Below, one piece after another: positions 1 through 8,084 of a DNA stretch of 64,000 nt. Both the position numbers and the translations under genes were made by a program. The stretch's first letter is position 1. Each line of letters begins with the position of its first letter. Source of the DNA: Roseateles hydrophilus. Its GTDB lineage: Bacteria > Pseudomonadota > Gammaproteobacteria > Burkholderiales > Burkholderiaceae_C. The notes under the pieces were generated by a model that was not told where the DNA came from, searched no databases, and worked only from the letters and a program-made list of their open reading frames with translations. Location of the stretch: positions 744,001 through 808,000 of the forward strand of contig NZ_JAPPUY010000002.1 in assembly GCF_026712245.1 (NCBI RefSeq). Direction: 5' to 3'.

Positions 1-86
1 AGCGCGCCGCGGCGCTGCAGGGCCTGCTGCTGCAGGCGGCTCAGGTCGTGGGCCAGGCCCAGATCGTGGTCGTGGTCGTGGTGCAT
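1..86 (-). CDS. Intradiol ring-cleavage dioxygenase-like protein, N-terminal fragment
   Basis: Leftward gene cut by the window edge; only the first 28 codons are present. They begin MHHDHDHDLGLAHDLSRL and run into an Arg-rich stretch (QRRGA). Intradiol dioxygenase-like secreted proteins of proteobacteria often start with such an HDHD-LG-DL segment followed by a twin-arginine-type signal, which is the basis of the call. The start is supported by AAGGAG on the minus strand just upstream. The catalytic domain lies outside the window, so the function is inferred from the leader alone; the His/Asp-rich start could also belong to another metal-handling secreted protein. Confidence 0.5.
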   Translation of the reverse strand, partial: MHHDHDHDLGLAHDLSRLQQQALQRRGA

Positions 87-187
87 GTGGGTCTCCTTCA
101 CCGTGTCGATGAAGGCATTGCACCGCCCGGGTATGTCGGGCAGATCGGCAGATTGTGTCGGCCCGGAAACACGCGCCGCGCGCGACC

Positions 188-958
188 TCACATCTGCCGG
201 AACAGGTGGGCGCAGCTCTCGGCCACCAGCAGCGTCTCGCTGCCGTGCTTGAGCTTGATCTGCATGCGGCCGCGGAAGTCGCGGCTGACGCTGCCGATCG
301 CATGCACGTTGACCAGCGTGGAGCGGTGGATCTGCCAGAACTGCTGCGGGTCCAGCTCGTCGATGAGCTCCTTGAGCGGCTTGCGGATCAGCGCCTCGCC
401 GTCCTTCAGCGCCAGCCGCGTGTACTTGTTGTCGCTCTGGAAGAACATCACCTCGTCCACCGTGATGAGGCGCAGCGTCTGCCCCACCGACGCGTTGATC
501 CAGCGCAGCGGCGCCCGCGCGGCCGAGGGCGCGGGCCGGGCGCTGAGCTGCTCCAGCACGCCGCCCAGGGCGGCCGGCGGCTGGCCCTGACCCAGCCGCG
601 CCTTCAGCCGCGAGATGGCGGTGAACAGCCGCGCGCCGGCCAGCGGCTTGAGCAGGTAGTCCACCGCGCCCTGGTCGAACGCGGCGACCGCGTACTGGTC
701 GTAGGCCGTCACGAACACCACATGGGCGCGGCCGCCTACCTGGCGGGCCACCTCCAGGCCGGTGGCGCCGGGCATCTCGATGTCGAGGAACAGGATGTCG
801 GGGCGGTGCTGGTCCAGCAGGCGCAGCGCCTCCAGCCCGTCGGTGGCCTCGCCGACGATGGCCAGCTCGGGCCACAGGCGGCTCAGCTGTTCGACCAGTT
901 CGCCGCGCAGGGCGGCCTCGTCCTCGGCAACAACGGCGGTGGGGGCAAGCAGGTTCAT
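188..958 (-). CDS. LytTR-family DNA-binding response regulator
   Basis: A 256-residue two-domain regulator. Residues about 8-120 form a receiver domain: acidic pair in VVAEDE, phospho-acceptor Asp about 59 in LFLDIEMPG, and the conserved Lys in YLLKPLAG. Residues about 155-256 form a LytTR DNA-binding domain (RWINAS, FFQSDNKYTRL, FWQIHRSTLVNV). It should act in the cytoplasm as the output of the kinase genes immediately upstream; the gap to the preceding gene is only 13 bp, so one transcript is expected. LytTR regulators bind direct repeats near target promoters; no target is evident here. Confidence 0.95.
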   Translation of the reverse strand: MNLLAPTAVVAEDEAALRGELVEQLSRLWPELAIVGEATDGLEALRLLDQHRPDILFLDIEMPGATGLEVARQVGGRAHVVFVTAYDQYAVAAFDQGAVDYLLKPLAGARLFTAISRLKARLGQGQPPAALGGVLEQLSARPAPSAARAPLRWINASVGQTLRLITVDEVMFFQSDNKYTRLALKDGEALIRKPLKELIDELDPQQFWQIHRSTLVNVHAIGSVSRDFRGRMQIKLKHGSETLLVAESCAHLFRQM

Positions 959-971
959 GGGGCGTGGCCGG

Positions 972-2027
972 TCATGGCAGGTCCAGGCGGAATTCGGTGT
1001 GGCCGTCGTGGCTGTGGCAGCTCAGGCGGCCGCCCAGCACGGTGATGCGCTCGCGCAGCGCGGCGAGCTCGGCGTCTTCCGCGCACAGGCCGGGCCGGTC
1101 GAAGCGCAGCCGCAGCGGCGGGCCGGCCTCCAGCCAGCAGCGCGTCGGCGCGTCCAGGCGCATCGCGCGCTGCACCAGCGGCAGCAGCAGCATGGGCGGC
1201 AGGCATTGGCCCGCGCGCTCGCCGAGATGGGCCTCGAACGCGGGCGGGTGGCCGTGCAGGTCGCGCAGCAGCGCCAGGTGGCTGTCGATCAGCTCGGCCT
1301 CGCTGTGCAGCGTGGCGCCGGCCTCGCGCAGGCGTGGCAGCGCCACGCGCAGGTGGCGGATCAGCCGCTCCAGCCGTTCGCTGGCATCGCCCGCCTGGCG
1401 GGCATAGGCCTGCTCGACGGACACCAGCGCGTCAAACAGCAGGCCCGGCTCCACCTGCGCCTGCAGCGTGGCCAGCCGCGAGGCCAGCGCCTGGCGCCGC
1501 AGCTCGGCATGCTCGCGCAGCAGCGTCTGCACCGCTTCGCCCTGGCGCTGGCGGCGCGAGCGGGTGTCCATCATGAAGAACACCAGCAGGGAGGGCAGCG
1601 TCACCCACAGCGCATCGCCCAGCAGCGTGGGCACGCTGATGGTGCTGCACGGCGGCTTGCCGGCCTGGGCGGCGACGACATCGCACATCGACGGCCAGTC
1701 CAGCCACTGCATCAGCAGCGTGGAGGCGGCCACGCCCAGCAGCGCGCCCAGCAGCACGGCACCGATGAGGCTGCGCAGGCGCGCCGCCCCCTGCAGCGCC
1801 GAGCGCGACACCGGCAGCCAGCACAGCATCAGCATCAGCGCGGTGAGCTGTGGCACAAGGAACTGGCGCGCCAGCACCTGGGGCAGCAGTTCGCCGTCGA
1901 CGCGCTTCTCCAGCATGGCGCTCAGGTCGATGGCGCCGAACAGCAGCGCCACGCAGACGAACAGGGTCAGCTCGCGGCGGCGCACCGAGCGCCAGGCGCG
2001 CCAGATCGCGTGCAGCCGGCCGCTCAT
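972..2027 (-). CDS. Degenerate LytS-type membrane histidine kinase (probable pseudokinase)
   Basis: A 351-residue membrane protein with four predicted N-terminal membrane segments (residues about 20-36, 56-75, 86-107, 137-154), a helical linker and a region aligning with the His_kinase/HATPase module of LytS-like sensors. The landmark PHFLFN phospho-acceptor motif reads PGLLFD, so the His is missing. The N box (LVENAIKHG in the neighbour) reads LVQRAMRLD, and no DxGxG ATP-lid motif is visible. Its start overlaps the stop of the intact kinase by 4 bp (ATGA), implying translational coupling. What is seen is the loss of all catalytic landmarks with the frame intact; inferred role: non-catalytic partner or sensor subunit of the intact kinase. 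Confidence 0.8.
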   Translation of the reverse strand: MSGRLHAIWRAWRSVRRRELTLFVCVALLFGAIDLSAMLEKRVDGELLPQVLARQFLVPQLTALMLMLCWLPVSRSALQGAARLRSLIGAVLLGALLGVAASTLLMQWLDWPSMCDVVAAQAGKPPCSTISVPTLLGDALWVTLPSLLVFFMMDTRSRRQRQGEAVQTLLREHAELRRQALASRLATLQAQVEPGLLFDALVSVEQAYARQAGDASERLERLIRHLRVALPRLREAGATLHSEAELIDSHLALLRDLHGHPPAFEAHLGERAGQCLPPMLLLPLVQRAMRLDAPTRCWLEAGPPLRLRFDRPGLCAEDAELAALRERITVLGGRLSCHSHDGHTEFRLDLP

Positions 2028-3136
2028 GCCGATGCTCCCGCCAGCGCGGCCGGCGGCAGCCGCACCCGTGCGACGACGCCATGGGGCTGCGCGGCCGCCA
2101 GCTCCAGCGTCGCGGCGTCGCCGAACAGCGCGGCCAGGCGGGCACGCGTGTTGGCCAGGCCGACGCCCGCGCCGCCGCTGGCGCCGCCGAAGCCGGCGCC
2201 GTTGTCCTGCACCTCGACCACCAGCCCGCCGGCGCCGTCGGCACGGGCCTGGATGTCGATGCGCCCGCCCTCGGGCAGCGGCGACAGGCCGTGCTTGATC
2301 GCGTTCTCCACCAGCGTCGGCAGCACCAGCGTGGGCAGGCGGGCGCGCAGCAGCGTGGCATCGGCGTCGATGTCGAAGCGCAGCCGCTCGCCCATGCGCA
2401 TCTGCAGGATGGCCAGGTAATGGCGCACCAGCGCCAGCTCGTCGGCCAGCGTGCTCTCCTGGCGGCGCATGCCGGGCAGCGCGGCGCGCAGGTAGGCGAT
2501 CAGCGCCTGCAGCATGTGGCGGCCGCGCTCGGGGTGGGTCTCGTACAGGCGCTTGACATTGGCCAGCGTGTTGAACAGGAAGTGCGGTTCGATCTGCGCG
2601 TTCAGCGCCGACAGCTGGGCCTCGGTCTGTTGCGTCTGCAGGGCGTCACGCTCGCGGGCCAGCTGGTGCAGCGCCAGGCGCTGGGCGCGCTCGGCCCGGT
2701 ACTGCAACAGCAGCGCGTAGGTCACGCCGCCGAAGGCGCACCAGATCGTCAGCGTGTAGGCCACCCAAGACGGGCGCAGGTGCGGCGAGCCGTTCTCCAG
2801 CGTGACCACCGCAAAGCGCAGCAGGACGCCCAGCCCGGCGCCGGCCAGCACGGCGGCCGCGCGCAGCGCCAGCGCCGTGCGGCCTTGCCAGCGCGTGGCA
2901 GCCAGCAGCGCCTCGGCGGCGCCGGCCAGCAGCAGCAGGCTCAGGCCGCTCAGCAGCGCCTGGCGGGTGAAGCGGTTGATGCTGTAGAGCGTGTCGCCCA
3001 GCGGCTCGCCGTCGCCCAGCCAGGTCAGGCCGCGCGAGGTCGCGTAGAGCAGGCAGAAGTAGTAGACCGCCGCCAGCACGCGCAGATTGCACACGCGGCG
3101 GAAGGCCTGCAGTGGGGTGTCCTCCATGGCCGGCAT
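2024..3136 (-). CDS. LytS-type sensor histidine kinase
   Basis: A sensor kinase of about 370 residues. The N-terminal half carries several hydrophobic segments; the C-terminal half has the full catalytic set: IEPHFLFNTLANVK with the phospho-acceptor His, N box VENAIKHG, ATP-lid DNGAGFGG and G2 box GVGLANTRARL. It is the likely phosphodonor for the LytTR regulator downstream. Two in-frame ATGs, at 3136 and 3127 (MPAM and MEDT), are both plausible; neither has a clear Shine-Dalgarno sequence, and the frame stays open further upstream without recognisable protein. First gene of a three-gene leftward operon. Confidence 0.92.
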   Translation of the reverse strand: MPAMEDTPLQAFRRVCNLRVLAAVYYFCLLYATSRGLTWLGDGEPLGDTLYSINRFTRQALLSGLSLLLLAGAAEALLAATRWQGRTALALRAAAVLAGAGLGVLLRFAVVTLENGSPHLRPSWVAYTLTIWCAFGGVTYALLLQYRAERAQRLALHQLARERDALQTQQTEAQLSALNAQIEPHFLFNTLANVKRLYETHPERGRHMLQALIAYLRAALPGMRRQESTLADELALVRHYLAILQMRMGERLRFDIDADATLLRARLPTLVLPTLVENAIKHGLSPLPEGGRIDIQARADGAGGLVVEVQDNGAGFGGASGGAGVGLANTRARLAALFGDAATLELAAAQPHGVVARVRLPPAALAGASA

Positions 3137-3183
3137 TGTGGGTGCCGGGCCGCGCCCGCGTGGCGCGATGCGACGGAACCGGC

Positions 3184-3564
3184 TCAGGCCGCGCCAGCCC
3201 CGGCGATCAGCGCCTTGAGTTCGCGTTCCGAGGCCGCCGGGTCGCCCAGGTTGACCTCGATGAGCCGGCGCAGGTGCGTGATGGATTCCAGGTCGATGCT
3301 GCGGCACAGCACGCCGGCATGCGCCCCTTCCACATGCGCCAGCTCGCCAGCCATCGCGATGGCGACCTCCGCCTCGGCGCTGCCCAGCGGCAGCTTGACG
3401 AGGCAGGGCATGCCCGCTTGAGCCGTGGCGCCGTCGGGCAGCTGCAGCAGCACGCCCTTGAGCGAGATGTCGAGCACCTGGCAGCGCCATTGCGCCTGCG
3501 TGGTGATCAGCTCGGCGCCGGCAGCGAAGGCGATGCGGGCGAATTGGCGGCGGTTGTTGCTCAT
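3184..3564 (-). CDS. PilZ domain protein
   Basis: A 126-residue soluble protein matching a single PilZ domain: an N-terminal NNRRQFAR segment resembling the RxxxR c-di-GMP-binding box, followed by DISLKGVLL in place of the (D/N)xSxxG motif. PilZ proteins bind c-di-GMP and alter motility, exopolysaccharide or transcription by protein contact. The ATG at 3564 is preceded by GGGAG on the minus strand, so it is preferred over upstream in-frame codons. Its output partner is not evident; the nearest diguanylate cyclase in the window is 46 kb away. Confidence 0.85.
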   Translation of the reverse strand: MSNNRRQFARIAFAAGAELITTQAQWRCQVLDISLKGVLLQLPDGATAQAGMPCLVKLPLGSAEAEVAIAMAGELAHVEGAHAGVLCRSIDLESITHLRRLIEVNLGDPAASERELKALIAGAGAA

Positions 3565-3595
3565 GAGGGCTCCCGAGGGGCGGCGTGCGCCGATG

Positions 3596-4030
3596 CTAGA
3601 CGAAGGGCTCCAGCGTGTCGGCGCCGCCGAACACCGTGCTGTGCTCGACGGCCTGCTGCAGGCGCGCGGGCGCCAGCGAGGCCAGGCCCATCGCCTCCAG
3701 CATGAACCAGGATGCGCGCAGGTAGGCGACGATGTCCTCGCGGGTGGCGTCGGTGTGCATGGGCTCGTCGTCCCAGTCGCGGGCGGGCGTCTCGCGCGTG
3801 GCGACGACGGACGGCCGGTGCGCGCGCGCGATGCGGGCCAGCAGCTCGCGGGTGTCCACGGTGGCGCTGGGCACATCGATGAGGCGCATCAGGTCGCCCA
3901 GCTGTTGCTCGGCCGCCGCCGCGAGCAGCCGCGCCGCCTGGTCGGCCCCGCCGGCCAGGTAGAGCCCGGCGGCGAGGTCGACATATTCGAGGGCGGCGGA
4001 CAGCCTTTGCAGGTCGGGATTGCTCGACAT
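3596..4030 (-). CDS. Conserved hypothetical protein
   Basis: A 144-residue, Ala/Leu-rich, mostly helical protein with no signal peptide or membrane segment (begins MSSNPDLQRLSAALEYV). I do not recognise the family. Coding is supported by normal GC3 bias and by a start just inside the short gap to the divergent DUF1134 gene. It lies 31 bp upstream of the PilZ gene on the same strand, so both may be co-transcribed. No catalytic motif is visible. Confidence 0.6.
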   Translation of the reverse strand: MSSNPDLQRLSAALEYVDLAAGLYLAGGADQAARLLAAAAEQQLGDLMRLIDVPSATVDTRELLARIARAHRPSVVATRETPARDWDDEPMHTDATREDIVAYLRASWFMLEAMGLASLAPARLQQAVEHSTVFGGADTLEPFV

Positions 4031-4128
4031 GGGCGCGGAGTCTAGGGGGTGGCAAGAGGCCGTGACCGGCCAAAGTTCACAGCGCGATGTTTATGCTGGC
4101 GTCTCTCCGGGTATGCCTGAGGACCGCC

Positions 4129-4704
4129 ATGACTGACCGCCGCCAACACCTGCAACACCTTGCCGCCCTGGCCCTGACGCCCGCACTGCCCGCGCTGGCC
4201 GCCGGCGACGACAAGGCTGCCAGCACCTACGACGAGGACTCCATCCTGAAGGCCGCCACCGAGTTCTTCGGCCAGACCACCGAAGGCCTGGCCAAGGTCA
4301 TCGAGAAAGCCTTCAAGGAGCAGGGGCGACCCAATGCCTACATCAAGGGCCAGGAGGCCGGTGCCGCGCTGACCGTGGGCGTTCGCTATGGCGAGGGTGA
4401 TCTGCTGATGAAGGGCGGTGGCGGCGGCAGGGTGTTCTGGGCCGGGCCGTCCATCGGCTTCGACGTCGGCGCCAACGCGGCCAAGGTGTTCACGCTGGTG
4501 TACCGGCTGCCCAAGGCGTCGGCCATCTACCAGCGCTTCCCCGGCGTGGACGGCAGCCTCTACTACGTTGGCGGCGCGGGCATCAACTACCAGCGCCTGA
4601 ACGGCATCACGCTGGCGCCCATCCGCCTGGGCGTGGGCCTGCGCGCGGGCGCCAGCGTGGGTTACCTGCACTACCGCCGCGAGAAGAGCATCAACCCGTT
4701 CTGA
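4129..4704 (+). CDS. DUF1134 (EipA-like) periplasmic protein
   Basis: A 191-residue exported protein of the DUF1134 family, which includes alpha-proteobacterial EipA, a periplasmic envelope-integrity factor. The start at 4129 gives MTDRRQHLQHLAALAL followed by an ALPALAA cleavage region, a signal peptide with an RR pair; an upstream in-frame ATG at 4087 would add unlikely residues. Family landmarks are strong: GPSIGFDVGANAAKVFTLVY, YQRFPGVDGSLYYVGG and GVGLRAGASVGYL. It heads a close rightward run with the NTF2-like and EcsC genes (3 bp and 1 bp gaps). The envelope role is taken from the family, not shown here. Confidence 0.85.
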   Translation: MTDRRQHLQHLAALALTPALPALAAGDDKAASTYDEDSILKAATEFFGQTTEGLAKVIEKAFKEQGRPNAYIKGQEAGAALTVGVRYGEGDLLMKGGGGGRVFWAGPSIGFDVGANAAKVFTLVYRLPKASAIYQRFPGVDGSLYYVGGAGINYQRLNGITLAPIRLGVGLRAGASVGYLHYRREKSINPF

Positions 4705-4707
4705 GTC

Positions 4708-5052
4708 ATGACGTCCACCCCGTTGCAGACCGTGCAGGCCTACCTGGCCGCCTACGCCGCGCGTGACCTGGCCGCTGTCGAGCCCCTGCTGGCCGAGTCC
4801 GTCACGCTGCGCGACTGGAAGATCCGCGTCGTCGGCAAGGCCGCGGCGCTGGCCGAGACGCGCAAGAACTTCGACGCCGTGCAGCACCTGCGCATCGACG
4901 TGCTGGCGGCCTACGAGCGCGCGGGCGGCGTGGCGGCAGAGCTGGCCATCGTCATCGACGGGCAGGACACGCTGCATGTGGTCGATGTGTTCGAGTTCGG
5001 CGCCGATGGCCGCATTGCGGCGATCCGGGCCTTCATCGGCCGTGGTGACTGA
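4708..5052 (+). CDS. SnoaL/NTF2-like small protein
   Basis: A 114-residue protein with the alpha+beta pattern of the SnoaL-like branch of the NTF2 superfamily: an N-terminal helix with AYLAAYAARDLAAVEPLLA, a central VTLRDWKIRVVG strand and a C-terminal strand pair (DVFEFGADGRIAAIRAF). Such folds serve as isomerases, hydrolases or ligand binders, and the substrate cannot be told from sequence. The ATG follows the preceding stop by 3 bp and the next gene starts 1 bp after this stop, so it is almost certainly co-translated with both neighbours. Confidence 0.8.
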   Translation: MTSTPLQTVQAYLAAYAARDLAAVEPLLAESVTLRDWKIRVVGKAAALAETRKNFDAVQHLRIDVLAAYERAGGVAAELAIVIDGQDTLHVVDVFEFGADGRIAAIRAFIGRGD

Positions 5053-5053
5053 C

Positions 5054-5632
5054 ATGAGCGCACAGACCGGCGGGCTGGGGGAGCGCGTGCTGGCGCTGGT
5101 GGTGCAGCCGCCCGAGCCGACGCTGCACACGGTGTCGCGGCCAGCGGATGCGGCCGCGCGCGCCATCGACGCGGCGGCGGCCAAGGCTGCGCTGGCCGCC
5201 GGCACGCTGGCGCTGCCGCCCGGGCCGCTGGGCTGGGCCACCATTGCGCCGGAGATGCTGGCCGTCTGGCACATCCAGCGCCAACTGGTGGCTGACATCG
5301 CGGCGCTGTACGGCCGCAGCGCCGAGCTGGGGCCATCGCAGATGCTGTGGTGCCTGTTCCGCCACACGGCCGCCCAGGCGCTGCGCGACCTGGGCGTGCG
5401 GGTGGGGGAGCGCGTCATCGTGCGGCCGGCGGCGCAGGCTTTGCTGCAGCGTGCGGCGGCGGCCGTGGGCGTGCAGCTGGGCAAACAGGCCGCGGGCCGG
5501 GCGCTGTCGCGCTGGGTGCCGCTGGCCGGTGCGGCGGGCGTGGGTGCCTATGCGTGGTGGGACACGCGCCAGGTCGGGCGGGCGGCGCAGCAGCTGTTTG
5601 AACGGGAGAGCGTCATTGACAACCCTGTGTGA
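5054..5632 (+). CDS. EcsC family protein
   Basis: A 192-residue protein resembling the EcsC family (MLAVWHIQRQLVADIAALYG, then a Gly/Ala-rich hydrophobic C-terminal part with WVPLAGAAGVGAYAWWDT). The family is named for EcsC of Bacillus, encoded beside an ABC transporter, and is otherwise poorly understood. The hydrophobic stretch near residues 160-175 may be membrane-associating. The start at 5054 is set by the 1-bp spacing from the upstream stop. No ABC transporter gene lies nearby. Confidence 0.8.
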   Translation: MSAQTGGLGERVLALVVQPPEPTLHTVSRPADAAARAIDAAAAKAALAAGTLALPPGPLGWATIAPEMLAVWHIQRQLVADIAALYGRSAELGPSQMLWCLFRHTAAQALRDLGVRVGERVIVRPAAQALLQRAAAAVGVQLGKQAAGRALSRWVPLAGAAGVGAYAWWDTRQVGRAAQQLFERESVIDNPV

Positions 5633-5663
5633 CATGCCCGCGCGGCCTGACACACTCCGGCCG

Positions 5664-6164
5664 ATGCAAGTGCTGCCCACCATCCTCGACATCGAAGCCT
5701 CGGGCTTCGGCCGCGGCAGCTACCCCATCGAGATCGGCTACAGCACCGGCGATGGCGCGCTGTTCTGCTGCCTGGTGCGCCCGGAGGACGACTGGGTGCA
5801 CTGGGATGCCGCTGCCGAGGCGCTGCACGGCATCGGCCGCGAGCTGCTGCTCCAGCGCGGCCGCCCGGCGCGCTGGGTGGGCGAACAGCTCAACACGCGG
5901 CTGCGCGGTCAGACGGTCTACTGCGACGGCTGGGGCCACGACTTCACGTGGCTGAACCGGCTCTACGACGCGGCCGGCCTGCGGCCCAGCTTCAAGCTCG
6001 ACGACCTGCGCAAGCTGCTCAGCGAGAGCGAGGCCGAGCGCTGGAAGAGCGTCACCGAGGCCGTGCGCGCGCGCCAGCAGCTCACCCGGCACCGGGCCAG
6101 CAGCGATGCGCGGGTGTTGCAGCTGGCGCTGGGTGAGGTGAAGGCGCTGGGTGTTGCCCGATGA
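5664..6164 (+). CDS. DEDDh 3'-5' exonuclease-like protein
   Basis: A 166-residue single-domain nuclease of the DnaQ-like DEDDh fold. ExoI box: ILDIEASGFGRGSYPIEIG with the first Asp/Glu pair; ExoII: YCDGWGHDFTWLNRLYD; ExoIII: HRASSDARVLQLAL with the His and final Asp. All four acidic residues plus the general-base His are therefore present, predicting two-metal 3'-5' hydrolysis of nucleic acid. The ATG at 5664 places the motif at the very N-terminus; an in-frame ATG at 5634 is an alternative. It follows the EcsC gene by about 30 bp. The substrate is unknown. Confidence 0.8.
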   Translation: MQVLPTILDIEASGFGRGSYPIEIGYSTGDGALFCCLVRPEDDWVHWDAAAEALHGIGRELLLQRGRPARWVGEQLNTRLRGQTVYCDGWGHDFTWLNRLYDAAGLRPSFKLDDLRKLLSESEAERWKSVTEAVRARQQLTRHRASSDARVLQLALGEVKALGVAR

Positions 6165-6203
6165 GAAGCCTGCCTCGCTAGAAGGCGTGAATGCTGCCGG
6201 CTT

Positions 6204-6563
6204 TCAAAGCCAGCTCAGCGACAACACGGGCCAGACTGCGACGGCTGCGACCGTGAACAGGGTGAGAACGAGCGCGGCATACCAGCGGATGCCGGATTGC
6301 AGGCTTGGTGGCAGCCTGCCCACGATCTTGCTGCGCGGCTGCAAGTTCCCGCGCTCCGGGTGGAACCAGATGCAGGCACAGAGCAGTGCCCAGGGACCGG
6401 CGATGACAGGCCCCGCGAGCGCGGCGGCGACGAAGGCAAGGTTCGGCGGCGCCAGACGGAACGTCGCGAAGGCCAGTGCCATGCTCACCACCGACACACC
6501 CAGCAGCTGCCAGCGGTGGACGAACCAGCGACTGGCGATGGAAGACAAGAAGGCGGGCGACAT
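6204..6563 (-). CDS. Small membrane protein of unknown function
   Basis: A 119-residue hydrophobic protein with about three membrane segments (around LLGVSVVSMALAFATF, LAFVAAALAGPVIAGPWALL and YAALVLTLFTVAAVAVWPVL). It starts 15 bp after the stop of the malonyl-CoA synthetase on the same strand and may be its last operon member. GC is lower than in its neighbours. No family recognised. The amphipathic and hydrophobic pattern supports this strand over the open frame on the opposite strand. Confidence 0.6.
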   Translation of the reverse strand: MSPAFLSSIASRWFVHRWQLLGVSVVSMALAFATFRLAPPNLAFVAAALAGPVIAGPWALLCACIWFHPERGNLQPRSKIVGRLPPSLQSGIRWYAALVLTLFTVAAVAVWPVLSLSWL

Positions 6564-6578
6564 GCGTGGTAAATCTAT

Positions 6579-8078
6579 CTAGGCGAACAACCCCGCGTAC
6601 TGCTCCCGCAGCAGCTTCTTCTGCACCTTGCCCATCGCGTTGCGCGGCAGCTCGGGCAGCACGACGATGCGCTTGGGCACCTTGAAGCTGGCGATGCGGC
6701 CTTTCAGCGCGCGGATCAGCGCGTCGGGGTCGGGCTGGCCGGCGGGTGTGATGACGGCCACCACGGCCTCGCCGAAGTCCGGGTGTGGCACGCCGATGAC
6801 GGCGGACTCGCCCACGCCGGGCAGCTCGTTCAGGAAGCCTTCCACTTCGGCAGGGTAGACGTTGAAGCCGCCGCTGATGACGAGGTCCTTGCTGCGGCCG
6901 ATCAGCGTCAGATAGCCGCGCGCATCCAGCCGGCCGACGTCGCCGGTCTTGAACCAGCCATCCGCGGTGAACTCCTCGGCCGTCTTCTCGGGCATCTGCC
7001 AGTAGCCGCTGAACACATTGGGCCCGCGCACCTGCACGTGGCCGATCTCATCCACCGCGCAGGGCTGGCCGTCGTCGCGCAGCACGCGCAGGCCCACCCC
7101 AGGCAGCGCCGGGCCCACGGTGCCGCCCACGCGCTCGCCGTCTTCGGGGCGGCAGGGGTTGGAGGTCAGCATCAGCGTCTCGCTCATGCCGTAGCGCTCC
7201 AGGATGAGGTGGCCGGTGCGGGCCTGCCACTCGCGCCAGGTGTCGATCAGCAGCGGCGCCGAGCCGCTGACGAACAGCCGCATGCGGCGCACGTCCAGCA
7301 CCGGCTCCTGCAGCAGGCGCACGTACATGGTGGGCACGCCCATGAACAGCGTGGCCTCGGGCAGGCGCGGGGCGACGGCCTTGGCCTCGAACTTGTTTAG
7401 CCACAGCATCTTGCTGCCGTTCAGCAACGCGCCGTTGATGGCGACGAACAGGCCGTGGATGTGGAAGATGGGCAGCGCGTGCAGCAGCACGTCGTCGGCC
7501 CGCCAGTCCCAGTGGCGCTGCAGCGTGCGGGCGCCCGACAGCAGATTGCCGTGGCTGAGCATGGCGCCCTTGCTGCGGCCGGTGGTGCCACTGGTGTAGA
7601 GGATGGCGGCCAGGTCGCCCGGTGCGTTGGTGGCCGGCGTGTGCACATCGCTCATCTGGGCGGCGCGGTCCAGCAGCGTGCCGCTGCGGTCGTCGTTGAG
7701 CGTGAACACCCAGCGCACGCCGCGCTGGAAGGCCAGCTTGCTGACCCAGCCGAAATGCTTGCCCGCGCAGACGACGAAGCCCGGCGCCGCGTCGGTGATG
7801 AAGTGCTCCAGCTCGCTGGCCTGGTAGGCCGGGTTCAGCGGCAGGTACACCAGGCCGGCGCGCAGCACGGCGAGGTACAGGATCAGGCCCTCGACGCTTT
7901 TGTCGGCATGCACCGCGACGCGGCTGCCGGCGGGCAGGTCCAGCCGGCCCAGCCAGTTGGCCAGCATGGCGCTGCCGCGCTCCAGGTCGCGCCAGCTGTA
8001 GAGGGCGCCGTCGTGGTCGACGGCGGTCGAGTCCAGGTCGGCCGGGAAGCCGGCGCGCAGGGCCGCGTACAGGTTCAT
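6579..8078 (-). CDS. matB: Malonyl-CoA synthetase (acyl-CoA ligase, MatB-like)
   Basis: A 499-residue ANL-superfamily ligase, close to the usual MatB length. AMP-binding motif YTSGTTGRSKGAMLSHGN, then the MatB-typical ERYGMSET motif, GWFKTGDVGRLD, the hinge GRSKDLVISGGFNVYP and a C-terminal PRNAMGKVQKKLLR with the catalytic Lys. It would activate malonate with ATP and CoA to malonyl-CoA in the cytoplasm. The gene upstream on the same strand encodes a Bug-type binding protein, which may deliver a carboxylate. Malonyl-CoA decarboxylase (matA) is not adjacent. A related short-chain dicarboxylate ligase is the alternative. Confidence 0.85.
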   Translation of the reverse strand: MNLYAALRAGFPADLDSTAVDHDGALYSWRDLERGSAMLANWLGRLDLPAGSRVAVHADKSVEGLILYLAVLRAGLVYLPLNPAYQASELEHFITDAAPGFVVCAGKHFGWVSKLAFQRGVRWVFTLNDDRSGTLLDRAAQMSDVHTPATNAPGDLAAILYTSGTTGRSKGAMLSHGNLLSGARTLQRHWDWRADDVLLHALPIFHIHGLFVAINGALLNGSKMLWLNKFEAKAVAPRLPEATLFMGVPTMYVRLLQEPVLDVRRMRLFVSGSAPLLIDTWREWQARTGHLILERYGMSETLMLTSNPCRPEDGERVGGTVGPALPGVGLRVLRDDGQPCAVDEIGHVQVRGPNVFSGYWQMPEKTAEEFTADGWFKTGDVGRLDARGYLTLIGRSKDLVISGGFNVYPAEVEGFLNELPGVGESAVIGVPHPDFGEAVVAVITPAGQPDPDALIRALKGRIASFKVPKRIVVLPELPRNAMGKVQKKLLREQYAGLFA

Positions 8079-8084
8079 CGGGGA

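Noticed and set aside
4042-5484. A 480-codon open frame on the minus strand
   Set aside because: It opposes three clear rightward genes with recognisable families and has no domain.
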